DNA of 64,000 nucleotides from Gemmatimonadota bacterium (GTDB lineage Bacteria > Gemmatimonadota > Gemmatimonadetes > Gemmatimonadales > Gemmatimonadaceae): NCBI GenBank assembly GCA_027307165.1, contig DAHUXM010000034.1, positions 62,001-126,000 on the forward strand. The letters are read 5' to 3'. Within the stretch, counting starts at the first letter, position 1, and every line of letters starts with the position of its first letter. Positions 9,225 through 18,375 of this stretch are shown piece after piece. The notes under the pieces were generated by a model. It was not told the DNA's origin and ran no database searches. It saw only the letters and a program-made list of their open reading frames with translations. Position numbers and translations under genes: made by a program.

Positions 9225-10615
9225 CGATAGCCGGCATTCTGTTCGCGGTGATGATGACAATCATGATTTTCTTTCTCGTCATCAACTCGTTTCATTCGAT
9301 TCTGCTGATGTGCGCGGTTCCCGAATTGTGGTCGCACTGGCAGCTGGCCGACGACGAATATTTCCATGCACTGGTCGGGACCGACGCGCTCCCTCCGATT
9401 TCCGTTATAGCGTCGCTGCAACATTCGCCGCTGCCGCCGGTCGAAATCGCGGCGATGCTGCTCGGGCTCGACTATCCGCGTTTCGAGGTAGTTCTCGTCG
9501 TCGACGGCGCGGCGGAGAATTCGCTCGGCAATCTCGTTACCGCGCTTGAACTCTACGAGGTTCCTCCGGCCTTCACCATCAACGTGCGGACTCGGCCGGT
9601 GCGCGCCTACTACCGGTCGCGCACGTATCCGCGATTGCTCTGCATCGACATGCCGGACACATCGATCGGTGACGCCTTGAACGCTGCGACCAATGCCGCG
9701 CGATATCCGCATGCGGTCGCAGCCGGTCCGAACGTGGTCTTCGAGCGTGACGCGTTGCTGAGACTGTCGCGCCCGTTTCTGCTGGATCGGTCCGTGGCGT
9801 GCGCGAGCGGCATCCTCCGGCCGGTGAGTGGCGCGGAGCTGCGGGACGGGAAAATCACACTCAGACGTGGCCGCGGCTGGGTGGACGGGTGCCAGACTAT
9901 TGAATTTCTGCGCAATTTCGTGTATCTGCGATTGGGCTGGAATCGCGTCGCAAGCAACATCGTGGTGCCAAGCAATCCGGTGATGTTCAAGCGCGAGCAC
10001 ATCTTCGGAATGGGTGGCTTCGACGCGACTGTGGAGGTGCCGGCGGTCGACATCGCCATGCGGATGGCGCGATATCTGACCGACAACGGCATCAACGCCA
10101 TGATGCCGGTCGTCCCCGACCCGGTTGCCTGGTTCGTCGTTTCGGGCGATCTGACGACCATCGGCCGAACGCGCAGAGCCTGGATGCGGGGCTTGCGCCG
10201 CGCACTCGTCCACAACTCGGTAATGCTGCTCAACCCGGAATACGGGATGTTCGGGCTCGTTGCAATGCCGTATTTCTGGCTCGGAGTGGTTATTGCTCCG
10301 CTTCTGGAGCTGCTGGGCTATTTTGGCCTCGTCGCAGGGCTCGCAACAGGCGTGCTCGATTCGTCATTTGCCTGGGCCTACTTGGCGTCCGTGGTCGGAT
10401 ACGGCATACTCCTATCTATATGGAGCGTGGTGTTCCAGGTCACGTTCCTTCCCGGTAACGACGGACGAAGCAACGCCGTGAGGCTGCTCGCGTACGCCGT
10501 GATCGAATCGCTGGGATACCGTCAGATTCTCCTGCTTTTTCGTGCCGCTGCGTATTTTCTCGACCGTCAACCCAAACATTCAAATGGACAACCATCGCCT
10601 TCAGGCGTTACATGA
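9221..10615 (+). CDS. Glycosyltransferase-2-like membrane protein without catalytic motifs
   Basis: A 464-residue protein with an N-terminal membrane helix (4-33), a central domain (about 58-325) collinear with processive GT2 synthases of the PgaC/HmsR type, and three or four C-terminal membrane helices (about 343-445). The fold landmarks are kept: PVRAYYRS, GDALNAATNA, RRGRGWVDG, the RLGWNR helix and PDPVAWF. The catalytic sites are not. The nucleotide-sugar site reads VVDGAAEN (93-100). The DxD position reads AGPN (168-171). The general-base region reads VPAVDIAMR instead of G-E-D. The QxxRW site reads TRRAWMRG (317-324). It looks like a pseudo-enzyme or a strongly divergent synthase. It is coupled to the HEAT gene upstream and overlaps transaldolase downstream by 32 bp. 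Confidence 0.8.
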   Translation: MTIAGILFAVMMTIMIFFLVINSFHSILLMCAVPELWSHWQLADDEYFHALVGTDALPPISVIASLQHSPLPPVEIAAMLLGLDYPRFEVVLVVDGAAENSLGNLVTALELYEVPPAFTINVRTRPVRAYYRSRTYPRLLCIDMPDTSIGDALNAATNAARYPHAVAAGPNVVFERDALLRLSRPFLLDRSVACASGILRPVSGAELRDGKITLRRGRGWVDGCQTIEFLRNFVYLRLGWNRVASNIVVPSNPVMFKREHIFGMGGFDATVEVPAVDIAMRMARYLTDNGINAMMPVVPDPVAWFVVSGDLTTIGRTRRAWMRGLRRALVHNSVMLLNPEYGMFGLVAMPYFWLGVVIAPLLELLGYFGLVAGLATGVLDSSFAWAYLASVVGYGILLSIWSVVFQVTFLPGNDGRSNAVRLLAYAVIESLGYRQILLLFRAAAYFLDRQPKHSNGQPSPSGVT

Positions 10616-11696
10616 CGCGGGCCAGTCGATCTGGCTCGATTACATAGATCGTACCATGCTGCACAACGGTGACCTCGAGCGCCGCCTCACGGACGACGTG
10701 CTCACCGGCATGACCTCGAATCCGACCATCTTTCAGAAGGCGCTCGCCGAAGGCACTGCGTACGACGATCAGCTTCGCGCAGCGCCGGCGTCGCTCGACG
10801 TCAAGCAGCTGTTCGAGCTGGTCGAGACGCAGGACGTTCGCGACGCGTGCGACGTGTTCGCGGATGTCTACCACCGCACCAACGGTGACGACGGCTACGT
10901 CTCGATCGAAGTCTCCGCCAATCTGGCGAACGATGCGGCAGCAACGATCGAGGAAGCGCACCGGCTCTGGGCAACGGTCAACCGTCCCAATCTTCTCGTC
11001 AAGGTCCCTGGAACGGTGGAAGGTGCCAAGGCGGTGAGGCAACTCATCACTGATGGCGTCAATGTGAACATCACGCTGCTTTTCGCGGTAAAGGCGCACG
11101 AGCGTGTGATCGACGCATACATCGATGGACTCGAAGCGCGCGTGTCGAAGGGATTGCCGATCGACAAAATCGCATCCGTGGCAAGTTTCTTCGTCAGTCG
11201 CGTGGATACGGAGGTCGACAAACGACTCGAGGTCATCGGCGGCAGCGCGCGCCAGTACGAGGGGAAGGCCGCCATCGCCAACGCCAAGATGGCCTATCAG
11301 CTCTTCGTGACGAAGTTCGGCGGAGCACGTTGGAACGCGCTCGAGGCAAAAGGTGCGCGCGTCCAGCGTCCGCTGTGGGCGAGCACCAGTACCAAGAATC
11401 CCGCATACCGTGACGTGCTCTACGTCGAGAACCTGATCGGCCCCGACACGGTGAACACCATGCCGCCAAAGACGATCGAGGATTTCCGCGACCACGGAAT
11501 AGTTGCACGCACGGTAGATGCCGACATGGACCGGGCGCGCGGGGAGCTCGCAGCGATAGCTCAGGCAGGTGTCAGCCTCGACGACGTGACGGATACGCTC
11601 TTGCGCGAAGGCATCGCGAGCTTCGAAAAATCGTTCGAGACTATGACCGCCGGCATCAAGGCCAAGGTCGCGCAGCTCCACTCCAGCAAGATCTGA
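10584..11696 (+). CDS. tal: Transaldolase
   Basis: From ATG 10584 the protein has 370 residues, the longer form of transaldolase found in actinobacteria and similar groups. Signature segments are DDVLTGMTSNPTIFQKAL near the N-terminus and the Schiff-base lysine in RPNLLVKVPGTVEGAKAV. It moves a dihydroxyacetone unit between sugar phosphates in the non-oxidative pentose phosphate pathway. It sits directly ahead of pyruvate kinase (1-nt overlap) in a central-carbon cluster. The start lies inside the end of the membrane protein gene. Confidence 0.95.
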   Translation: MDNHRLQALHDAGQSIWLDYIDRTMLHNGDLERRLTDDVLTGMTSNPTIFQKALAEGTAYDDQLRAAPASLDVKQLFELVETQDVRDACDVFADVYHRTNGDDGYVSIEVSANLANDAAATIEEAHRLWATVNRPNLLVKVPGTVEGAKAVRQLITDGVNVNITLLFAVKAHERVIDAYIDGLEARVSKGLPIDKIASVASFFVSRVDTEVDKRLEVIGGSARQYEGKAAIANAKMAYQLFVTKFGGARWNALEAKGARVQRPLWASTSTKNPAYRDVLYVENLIGPDTVNTMPPKTIEDFRDHGIVARTVDADMDRARGELAAIAQAGVSLDDVTDTLLREGIASFEKSFETMTAGIKAKVAQLHSSKI

Positions 11697-13105
11697 TGCC
11701 GTATATTCGCCGCACCAAAATAGTCTGCACGCTCGGTCCCTCGACTGCAACGCACGACACGATCATGGCGATCGCGGAAGCAGGCATGAACGTCGCGCGC
11801 CTGAATTTCTCACACGGTACCCACGCCGACCACGCCGAGCGCATCCGCACGGTCCGCCAGATCGCCGACGAGCTGGATCAGCCAATCGCGATACTCGGCG
11901 ATCTCCAGGGGCCGCGCATCCGTATCGGCGAACTGGCGTTGAGCCTCCCCCTCAAGCCGGGCGACGATGTAACACTGGTGCACGAAGGCGAGGAGAGGGG
12001 CGGCGAAATACCGGTCACGTATACAGAGCTCGCCAACGACGTGAAGGTCGGTGACCGCATTCTCGTCGACGATGGACTGATCGAGCTCGTAGCGCTCGAC
12101 GTACGGGCGCCGCGCGTACACGCGCGTGTGATTCACGGAGGTGTCCTCCGGAGTCACAAGGGATTGAATCTGCCCGGTGTGCAGGTGTCCGCTCCATCGC
12201 TCACTGAGAAGGACATCGCAGACGTCAAATTCGCGATCGAGCAGGAGCTGGACTATCTCGCCCTCAGCTTCGTGCGTCGCGCCGAGGACATAACGTCACT
12301 GCGTGCGCTGCTGCCGCCGTGGATGAACATAGTCGCCAAGATCGAGAAGGACGCCGCACTGGCCAACATCGAATCCATCATCCGTGCTTCGGATGGCGTC
12401 ATGGTCGCGCGCGGCGATCTGGGCGTGGAGCTGCCGTTTGAAGAAGTGCCCGTCGCACAGAAGATGATCATCGCACTCTCCAATCAGATCGGCCGTCCCG
12501 TGATTACGGCGACGCAGATGCTGGAGTCGATGGTGACGAATCCTCGACCGACGCGTGCCGAGGCGAGCGATGTGGCGAATGCAATTCTCGATGGTACCGA
12601 CGCCGTGATGCTCTCCGCGGAAACCGCCGCGGGAAGTTATCCGCGACTGGCCGTCGAGGCGATGAGTCGCATCATCGCGGAGATCGAGCAACATCCGCCG
12701 TCACATCACTTTCGCGATTCACGCAATCGGCAGATCGGAATCGTGACGACGGAAGTCGCGATCGCGGCTGCGACTGTTGCCGCCGTCAGAATGCTCGGCG
12801 CGCCACTCGTCGTCGTGATCACCAAGAGCGGCTTTTCGGCCCGCATCGTCTCGTCGCATCGGCCGCCCGTTCCCGTCCTCGCGCTCACCGACAACACGCG
12901 CACTCGCAATCAGCTGGCGTTGTTGTGGGGCGTGATTCCGCACGTCGCCGAATCGCGCCCGACCTACACCGAGATGGCCGAAGTCGGCAAGCTGGTAGTG
13001 CGCGATCTGAACCTTGCTGCTGCGGGAGACCGCGTGATCTTCACTGCGGGACATCCATTCGGAATTCCAGGCACGACCAATCTGCTCAAAGTGGAGGTCG
13101 TGTGA
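11696..13105 (+). CDS. pyk: Pyruvate kinase
   Basis: A 469-residue enzyme that begins with PYIRRTKIVCTLGPST and carries the family hallmarks MNVARLNFSHGTH, the metal/substrate lysine in NIVAKIEKDAAL, VARGDLGVELP and RPVITATQMLESMV. It converts phosphoenolpyruvate and ADP to pyruvate and ATP. The length includes the A, B and C domains, with no extra C-terminal PEP-utiliser domain. The ATG overlaps the transaldolase stop by one base, so the two are co-translated. Confidence 0.97.
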   Translation: MPYIRRTKIVCTLGPSTATHDTIMAIAEAGMNVARLNFSHGTHADHAERIRTVRQIADELDQPIAILGDLQGPRIRIGELALSLPLKPGDDVTLVHEGEERGGEIPVTYTELANDVKVGDRILVDDGLIELVALDVRAPRVHARVIHGGVLRSHKGLNLPGVQVSAPSLTEKDIADVKFAIEQELDYLALSFVRRAEDITSLRALLPPWMNIVAKIEKDAALANIESIIRASDGVMVARGDLGVELPFEEVPVAQKMIIALSNQIGRPVITATQMLESMVTNPRPTRAEASDVANAILDGTDAVMLSAETAAGSYPRLAVEAMSRIIAEIEQHPPSHHFRDSRNRQIGIVTTEVAIAAATVAAVRMLGAPLVVVITKSGFSARIVSSHRPPVPVLALTDNTRTRNQLALLWGVIPHVAESRPTYTEMAEVGKLVVRDLNLAAAGDRVIFTAGHPFGIPGTTNLLKVEVV

Positions 13106-13159
13106 TTCAACACCGGAGCTCGAGCGGAGCGCCGCGCAAAGCGCTTCCGTGAGGTCGTC

Positions 13160-13936
13160 GTGAAGCTCACGTTTCTGGGCACCGGCACGAGCTTCGGCGT
13201 GCCCCAGATCGGCTGCGGCTGCGCCGTGTGCAGGTCACCCGATCCGCGCGACAAGCGCGGCAGGGTAGGGGCGCTGGTCGAGACAAACGGCGGAACACGG
13301 CTCCTGATCGACACGCCGCCGGAACTGCGACTCCAGCTGATCGCAAACGGTATCGATCGCGTGGATGCGGTTCTGTTCACGCACGAGCACGCCGATCACA
13401 CGCACGGGTTGGACGACATTCGTGCGATCACGAATCGCCGGGCAGCGCCGCTGACGATGTATGGACCGCCCACGACGCTCGACAGCCTGCGCCAGCGCTT
13501 CCCGTACATCTTCGATGACAGCATGCGCGTGTTGCCCGGCACGAGCAAGCCGGAAGGGCGGGCCGAAGCCCTCCTTCCGGGTGTACCAATATCGATTGGC
13601 GACGCCATTGTCACCCCGGTCGCTGTGCCACATGGCCTTGTCACGGTTTTTGCATACCGTATTGGCGATCTGGCATACGTGACCGACGCCAAGAGCATCC
13701 CACCCGAAGCGGCCGCAGTACTCCGTGGCGCGAAGGTGCTTGTCATCAACGCGTTGTTCCGAACCGACCATCCGAGCCACCTGAGCCTGCCTGAAGCGAT
13801 CAGCGCGGCAAGGGAGCTGGGCGCCGAGCGCACGTACCTGACTCATCTCACACACGACAACTTTCACGCCGATCTCGAGGCTGAGCTGCCGCGCGACATA
13901 CAACCAGCTTTCGACGGATTGACGGTACGGATATGA
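13160..13936 (+). CDS. Metallo-beta-lactamase-fold hydrolase, PhnP-like
   Basis: A 258-residue protein starting at GTG 13160. It has the binuclear-metal motif HEHADHTHGLDDIR (about 75-88), an N-terminal FLGTGTSFGVPQIGCGC strand-loop with paired Cys, and the later metal ligand histidines in VPHGL, YVTDAK and LTHLTHDN. Cys13/15/18-type residues plus GTGTSFGVP are typical of the PhnP / phosphoribosyl cyclic phosphodiesterase-like subgroup. It probably cleaves a phosphodiester, but the substrate is unknown. It lies between pyk and pgi, and the stop overlaps the pgi start. Confidence 0.85.
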   Translation: MKLTFLGTGTSFGVPQIGCGCAVCRSPDPRDKRGRVGALVETNGGTRLLIDTPPELRLQLIANGIDRVDAVLFTHEHADHTHGLDDIRAITNRRAAPLTMYGPPTTLDSLRQRFPYIFDDSMRVLPGTSKPEGRAEALLPGVPISIGDAIVTPVAVPHGLVTVFAYRIGDLAYVTDAKSIPPEAAAVLRGAKVLVINALFRTDHPSHLSLPEAISAARELGAERTYLTHLTHDNFHADLEAELPRDIQPAFDGLTVRI

Positions 13937-15318
13937 TTTCGATCGACTTTACAAACATGATGGCAAGCGCCGTCGACAACGGTGTGACGGACGAGGAATG
14001 GGAAGAGGCGTACGGCGCATTCGCCACGGTCCACAAGGGAGTCGAGACGCTGCGAAGCGAGGGCGTCGCGGATTTCATGAATCTCCCGCGCAACGCACCG
14101 CTGCTGCAACAGGCAATCGATTTCGCGGGACGTGCTCGCGGACGCTACGACGACGCGATCATACTCGGAATCGGCGGATCTGCGCTCGGTCCGATCGCGC
14201 TCAAGACTGCTCTGTGCCGCTCTGGTTGGAACGAGCTGTCCAGCGACGCGCGATCGGGCCATCCGCGCCTGCACGTGCTCGACAACATCGATCCGGTGAC
14301 CATCACGGCGGTGCTCGACAGACTCGCGCTGGAGCGCACGCTGTTCATCGTCACTTCGAAATCCGGCGGCACTGCGGAAACGATGTCGCAGTTTCTCATC
14401 GCTCACGAGCGCGTGGCGAACGCCGGGCTCAAGATTGCGGATCACTTCGTTTTCGTCACCGATCCCACGACAGGCGCGCTCAGACCGCTCGCCGGTGAGC
14501 TCGGAGTGCCGGCGCTCGACATTCCTCCCGGCGTGGGGGGGCGTTACAGCGTGCTCACTCCGGTGGGAACGCTTCCGGCGGCATTGCTCGGAATTAACGT
14601 GGCCGACCTCCTCGTGGGCGCCGGTGAGATGCTCGACAGGTGCGCGACGACCGACCTGTCGCAGAATCCCGCGGGCATAATCGGCTCGCTCTTCTACATG
14701 AGCGACGTGCGTCATGGACGCGTGGTCGACGTGCTCATGCCCTACGCCGATCCGTTGCGTGATTTCGCCGCGTGGTTCGTTCAGCTGTGGGCGGAGTCAC
14801 TCGGCAAGCATCGCGACGACGGGAAATCGGTTGGAAGCACGCCGCTTCCCGCGCTCGGCGCTACCGATCAGCACAGCCAGGTTCAATCGTTCATGGAAGG
14901 ACCGGCCAACAAGGTGATAGCGTTCATCGCCGTCAAGGATCACGGGAGCGACATCGTCATCCCATCGGCGTTCGAGCACGTCACCGAGCTCGGCTATCTC
15001 GGAGGCCACACGCTTGGCGAGCTGCTCGACATCGAGCAGCGCGCGACGGCTGGTGCCCTGGCAAAGCGCGGTCGGAGCAACCTCACGATCCGGATGGAGA
15101 AGGTCGATGCCCGGGGCGTGGGCGCGCTAATGATGATGTTCGAGCTCGCCACCGCGTATGCCGGCCAGATGTACGGAGTAAACGCATTCAACCAGCCCGG
15201 CGTCGAGCTGGGCAAGCAATTCGCATATGCGCTGCTGGGCAGGCCGGGCGCCGAGGCGGCGAAGGCACAGTGGGACGCTCTCCCCAAGCCAGACCCGCGC
15301 TGGTCGCAGGGAGACTAA
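13933..15318 (+). CDS. pgi: Glucose-6-phosphate isomerase
   Basis: A 461-residue enzyme, close to the short bacterial form of about 450. Double SIS fold: first domain GIGGSALGPIALKTAL, then VTSKSGGTAETMSQFLIAHE that binds the sugar phosphate, and the second half ATDQHSQVQSFMEGPANK with the catalytic Glu/His region. The C-terminal INAFNQPGVELGK equivalent is VNAFNQPGVELGKQ. It interconverts glucose-6-phosphate and fructose-6-phosphate. ATGA overlap with the hydrolase gene and an 8-bp gap to the aldolase gene indicate one operon. Confidence 0.96.
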   Translation: MISIDFTNMMASAVDNGVTDEEWEEAYGAFATVHKGVETLRSEGVADFMNLPRNAPLLQQAIDFAGRARGRYDDAIILGIGGSALGPIALKTALCRSGWNELSSDARSGHPRLHVLDNIDPVTITAVLDRLALERTLFIVTSKSGGTAETMSQFLIAHERVANAGLKIADHFVFVTDPTTGALRPLAGELGVPALDIPPGVGGRYSVLTPVGTLPAALLGINVADLLVGAGEMLDRCATTDLSQNPAGIIGSLFYMSDVRHGRVVDVLMPYADPLRDFAAWFVQLWAESLGKHRDDGKSVGSTPLPALGATDQHSQVQSFMEGPANKVIAFIAVKDHGSDIVIPSAFEHVTELGYLGGHTLGELLDIEQRATAGALAKRGRSNLTIRMEKVDARGVGALMMMFELATAYAGQMYGVNAFNQPGVELGKQFAYALLGRPGAEAAKAQWDALPKPDPRWSQGD

Positions 15319-15326
15319 ATTCAACG

Positions 15327-16742
15327 ATGACTCAGACGAAGACCGAACAGTTGTTCGAAGGCGCCGTCACTGTCAGGAATGGTGCCATATCGATAAGCGA
15401 TGCGTCCCGCGTTGCCGGGCCTTACATGGATACGCTCGTGCGCCAGGCGGTATTCGGCAACGAGGACCAGAAGACCGATGCGCGCTGGCTGATCTGGGAG
15501 ATAGCCCAGGCCGTGGGAATTCATCCCGCGTCGATCCACGACCTCTACATGGCGCGCGGCAAGGGTGCGTACGACGACGTCACCGTTCCTGCGATCAATG
15601 TGCGCGGAATGGCGTACGACACGGCGCGCGCGGTGTTCCGTGCCGCCAACAAGCTGAACGCTGGCGCATTCGTGCTCGAGATCGCGCGCTCCGAAATTGC
15701 GTACACCGACCAGCGGCCGGGTGAGTACGCATCGGTAATGCTCGCGGCCGCGATTCGCGAGGGCTTCCGCGGCCCGCTCTTCATTCAAGGCGACCATTTT
15801 CAGATCAGCGCGAAGAAGTTCGCGACCAATCCGGACCAGGAAGCGGGTGCGGTCAAGCAGCTTGCGGTGGAAGCCGTTGCAGCGGGCTTCTACAACATCG
15901 ATATCGACACGTCCACGCTCGTCGATCTCTCCAGGCCGACGCTCGCTGAGCAACAGCGCGTCAATGTCGAGCAGTGCGCGGACATCGCCGCATTCATTCG
16001 CGGTCTTCAGCCGGCGGGGATCACCATCTCGCTCGGCGGCGAGATCGGCGAAGTCGGAACCGAGAACTCGACGCCCGAGGAGCTGCGTGCCTACATGGAC
16101 GGCTTCAACAGTCTTCTTGGTCGCGAATCACCCGGCACGGAAGGTCTGTCCAAGGTCAGCGTGCAGTCGGGCACCTCGCACGGTGGTATAGTTCTTCCCG
16201 ACGGATCGATCAAGGAAGTCGCGATCGACTTCGGCACGCTCACCACATTGTCCGACATCGCGCGCAAGGAATACGGCCTCGCCGGCGCAGTGCAACATGG
16301 CGCCTCGACGCTTCCGGACGAGCTGTTCCACAAGTTCCCCGGCACCGGCACGTGCGAGATTCATCTCGCGACGAATTTTCAGAACATGCTGTTCGACCAC
16401 ATGCATGAATCGTTGCGCAGGGAGATCTACGCGTGGCTGGACGTGAACACGAAGGACGAGCGCAAGCCCACGGACACGGACGAGCAATTCTATTACAAGA
16501 CCCGCAAGAAAGCGCTGGGTCCGTTCAAGCGTAAGATCTGGGACATGCCGGCCGACGTGAAGGAGACGATGGCCAGGGCATACGATGAGAAGTTCGGTTT
16601 CCTTTTCAGGCAGCTGAACATCCACGACACGCGTGACCTGGTAGCGAAGTACGTTCATACTCCCGCGGAACATCGTCCCATGCCGCACCCCGATCTTGCA
16701 GTGGTCGAAGCGGCACCTGACGACGCGGATCTGAGCGACTGA
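15327..16742 (+). CDS. Class II fructose-bisphosphate aldolase-like protein, long form
   Basis: From ATG 15327 the protein has 471 residues, longer than the usual 300-360. The zinc-aldolase core is visible in the middle: FIQGDHFQIS with the Asp-His pair, NIDIDTSTLVD, GGEIGEVGTENS with the metal-region Glu, QSGTSHGG with a zinc-ligand-type His, and QHGASTLPDELFHKFP. The C-terminal 100 residues (KRKIWDMPADVKET onward) are an extension outside the classical domain. The likely role is fructose-1,6-bisphosphate cleavage, given pgi and pyk beside it. The exact substrate is inferred; a tagatose-type or other bisphosphate is possible. Confidence 0.85.
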   Translation: MTQTKTEQLFEGAVTVRNGAISISDASRVAGPYMDTLVRQAVFGNEDQKTDARWLIWEIAQAVGIHPASIHDLYMARGKGAYDDVTVPAINVRGMAYDTARAVFRAANKLNAGAFVLEIARSEIAYTDQRPGEYASVMLAAAIREGFRGPLFIQGDHFQISAKKFATNPDQEAGAVKQLAVEAVAAGFYNIDIDTSTLVDLSRPTLAEQQRVNVEQCADIAAFIRGLQPAGITISLGGEIGEVGTENSTPEELRAYMDGFNSLLGRESPGTEGLSKVSVQSGTSHGGIVLPDGSIKEVAIDFGTLTTLSDIARKEYGLAGAVQHGASTLPDELFHKFPGTGTCEIHLATNFQNMLFDHMHESLRREIYAWLDVNTKDERKPTDTDEQFYYKTRKKALGPFKRKIWDMPADVKETMARAYDEKFGFLFRQLNIHDTRDLVAKYVHTPAEHRPMPHPDLAVVEAAPDDADLSD

Positions 16743-16748
16743 GTTCTT

Positions 16749-17039
16749 GTGAATGAGCGTGACAAGTCGGCCGAGCTCAGACAGCTGGGCCACGATGTTC
16801 GGAACGCGCTTAACGGCGTAGCTGTCAACCTCGAGGTTGCACGCAGCCGCGCCGCGCGCGGCGCCGATGCCACGCAGGTAGCACCGTTTATCGAAACAGC
16901 CGTGCAGCAGCTGGACGCTGCAACGCGACTGCACAAGCGTTACGCTGATCTTGTCGCTGATGTCGCGGAGTCTGCGGGCTCGCGCCACAATGCGCGTTCC
17001 GCGGGATCTGCTCCGGCCGATTCCAACCCACATTCCTGA
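16749..17039 (+). CDS. Stand-alone histidine-kinase phosphoacceptor (DHp)-like protein
   Basis: A 96-residue protein from GTG 16749. Residues 8-35 read as an H-box: ELRQLGHDVRNALNGVAVNL, where His15-Asp-x-Arg-Asn matches the phosphoacceptor helix of HisKA kinases (H-D/E-L-R-N/T-P-L). A second helix follows (FIETAVQQLDAATRLHKRYA), then a short disordered tail. There is no HATPase domain. It could be a phosphotransfer dimer or a decoy for the response regulator encoded 15 bp downstream. Reading frame and spacing argue that it is a real gene and not a broken kinase. Confidence 0.7.
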   Translation: MNERDKSAELRQLGHDVRNALNGVAVNLEVARSRAARGADATQVAPFIETAVQQLDAATRLHKRYADLVADVAESAGSRHNARSAGSAPADSNPHS

Positions 17040-17053
17040 GAACACACCGACGC

Positions 17054-18373
17054 ATGGCAGCTAGCACGAAGCACAGAATCATCGTCGCGGATGACGAACA
17101 CGCGATAACACAGGGCCTGAGCGCGATACTTTCGGACGAAGGCTACGACGTGTCGATCTGCGCCGATGGCCAGAAAGCGCTGGATGAGCTTCAGAGTGGC
17201 GATTACGGTGTAGTACTCGCTGACCTGATGATGCCCAAGGTCGATGGTCTTTCGTTGCTGAAGGCTCTCCAGGACAAGGGCATTCCCACGGAGTGCATCA
17301 TCATCACCGGACAGGCGACCGTCGACTCTGCGGTTCAGGCGATGCGCGAGGGTGCATACGACTACATCGAGAAGCCTCTCAATTCGGAGAAGCTCAACCG
17401 TCTCAAGGCGCTGATTCCGAAAGCGCTCGAGAAGTACGCCATCGGCCAGAAGAACCGCGAGCTTGCGTCCAGGCTGGAGACGCTCACGCACTACGGTGAG
17501 CTGACCGGCCAGTCCGAAGAGATGCGCGCAGTCTACCAGATCATCGATGCGGTCGCACCGTCGAGCGCATCGGTCTTGATCCTCGGCGAATCCGGTACGG
17601 GAAAGGAGCTGGTCGCTCGCGCGGTGCACTCCAAGAGCGATCGGGCCAAGGGTCCGTTCTTCGCGCTCAACTGTGCTGCACTGCCCAAGGACATTCTCGA
17701 GAATGAATTGTTCGGCCATGAAAAGGGCGCCTTCACCGGCTCGATCAACGAGAAGCCGGGCGCATTTGAGATGGCCGACGGCGGCACGATCTTCCTCGAC
17801 GAAGTCGCCGAGATGCCCACCGACATCCAGGTGAAGCTGCTGCGCGCCATCGAGAGTCGCAGCGTGCGCAGACTGGGCGGCAAGAAGGAGATTGCGGTCG
17901 ACATTCGCATTGTTGCAGCGACCAACATGGATCTGCAGAAGGCGCTCGAAGAGGGCGAGCTGCGAGAGGATCTCTACTATCGTCTCGCGGTGGTGGAACT
18001 GTTTCTGCCGGCGCTGCGCGAGCGCGTGAGCGACATCCAGCTGCTCGCGAACGAATTCCTGCTGCGCTTCTCGCGCCAGAACAGCAAGCAGCTCACCGGT
18101 TTCGACGAGGATGCGTGGGCCTGGATCCACGCGTACCACTGGCCCGGCAACGTTCGCGAACTGAAGAATGCAGTCGAGCGCGCGGTGATCATGGCGCGCG
18201 GGACGGTGGTGACAGCTCAGGACATAATGCCTCGACATCTTCGGCTCGCCGCGGCCGCGGCCGCGGTTGCCGCAGCAGCGCCTGCGAGCGACAAGGCCGC
18301 GCCCGGGAAGACTGCGGCTGGCAAGACGGCCGCAAAACCGAAATCCAAAACGACCCGCACCGGGAAGAGGTAA
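17054..18373 (+). CDS. NtrC-family response regulator lacking Fis-type HTH
   Basis: A 439-residue protein. The receiver domain (8-125) has Asp57 in VVLADLMMPKVDG, Thr in IIITGQA and Lys107 in IEKPL. The AAA+ domain (about 150-390) has Walker A GESGTGKE (178-185), Walker B GGTIFLDE, the sigma54-contact loop GAFTGS (225-230, normally GAFTGA) and the R-finger region HWPGNVRELKNAVERAV. After residue 395 the expected Fis helix-turn-helix is absent. Instead there is an Ala stretch and a Lys/Pro/Thr tail (AKPKSKTTRTGKR). It may activate sigma54 promoters from solution or bind DNA non-specifically through the basic tail. Confidence 0.92.
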   Translation: MAASTKHRIIVADDEHAITQGLSAILSDEGYDVSICADGQKALDELQSGDYGVVLADLMMPKVDGLSLLKALQDKGIPTECIIITGQATVDSAVQAMREGAYDYIEKPLNSEKLNRLKALIPKALEKYAIGQKNRELASRLETLTHYGELTGQSEEMRAVYQIIDAVAPSSASVLILGESGTGKELVARAVHSKSDRAKGPFFALNCAALPKDILENELFGHEKGAFTGSINEKPGAFEMADGGTIFLDEVAEMPTDIQVKLLRAIESRSVRRLGGKKEIAVDIRIVAATNMDLQKALEEGELREDLYYRLAVVELFLPALRERVSDIQLLANEFLLRFSRQNSKQLTGFDEDAWAWIHAYHWPGNVRELKNAVERAVIMARGTVVTAQDIMPRHLRLAAAAAAVAAAAPASDKAAPGKTAAGKTAAKPKSKTTRTGKR

Positions 18374-18375
18374 TC

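Noticed and set aside
14772-15326. 185-residue N-terminal extension of the aldolase
   Set aside because: It lies in another frame of pgi and is Arg-rich; ATG 15327 fits the family start.
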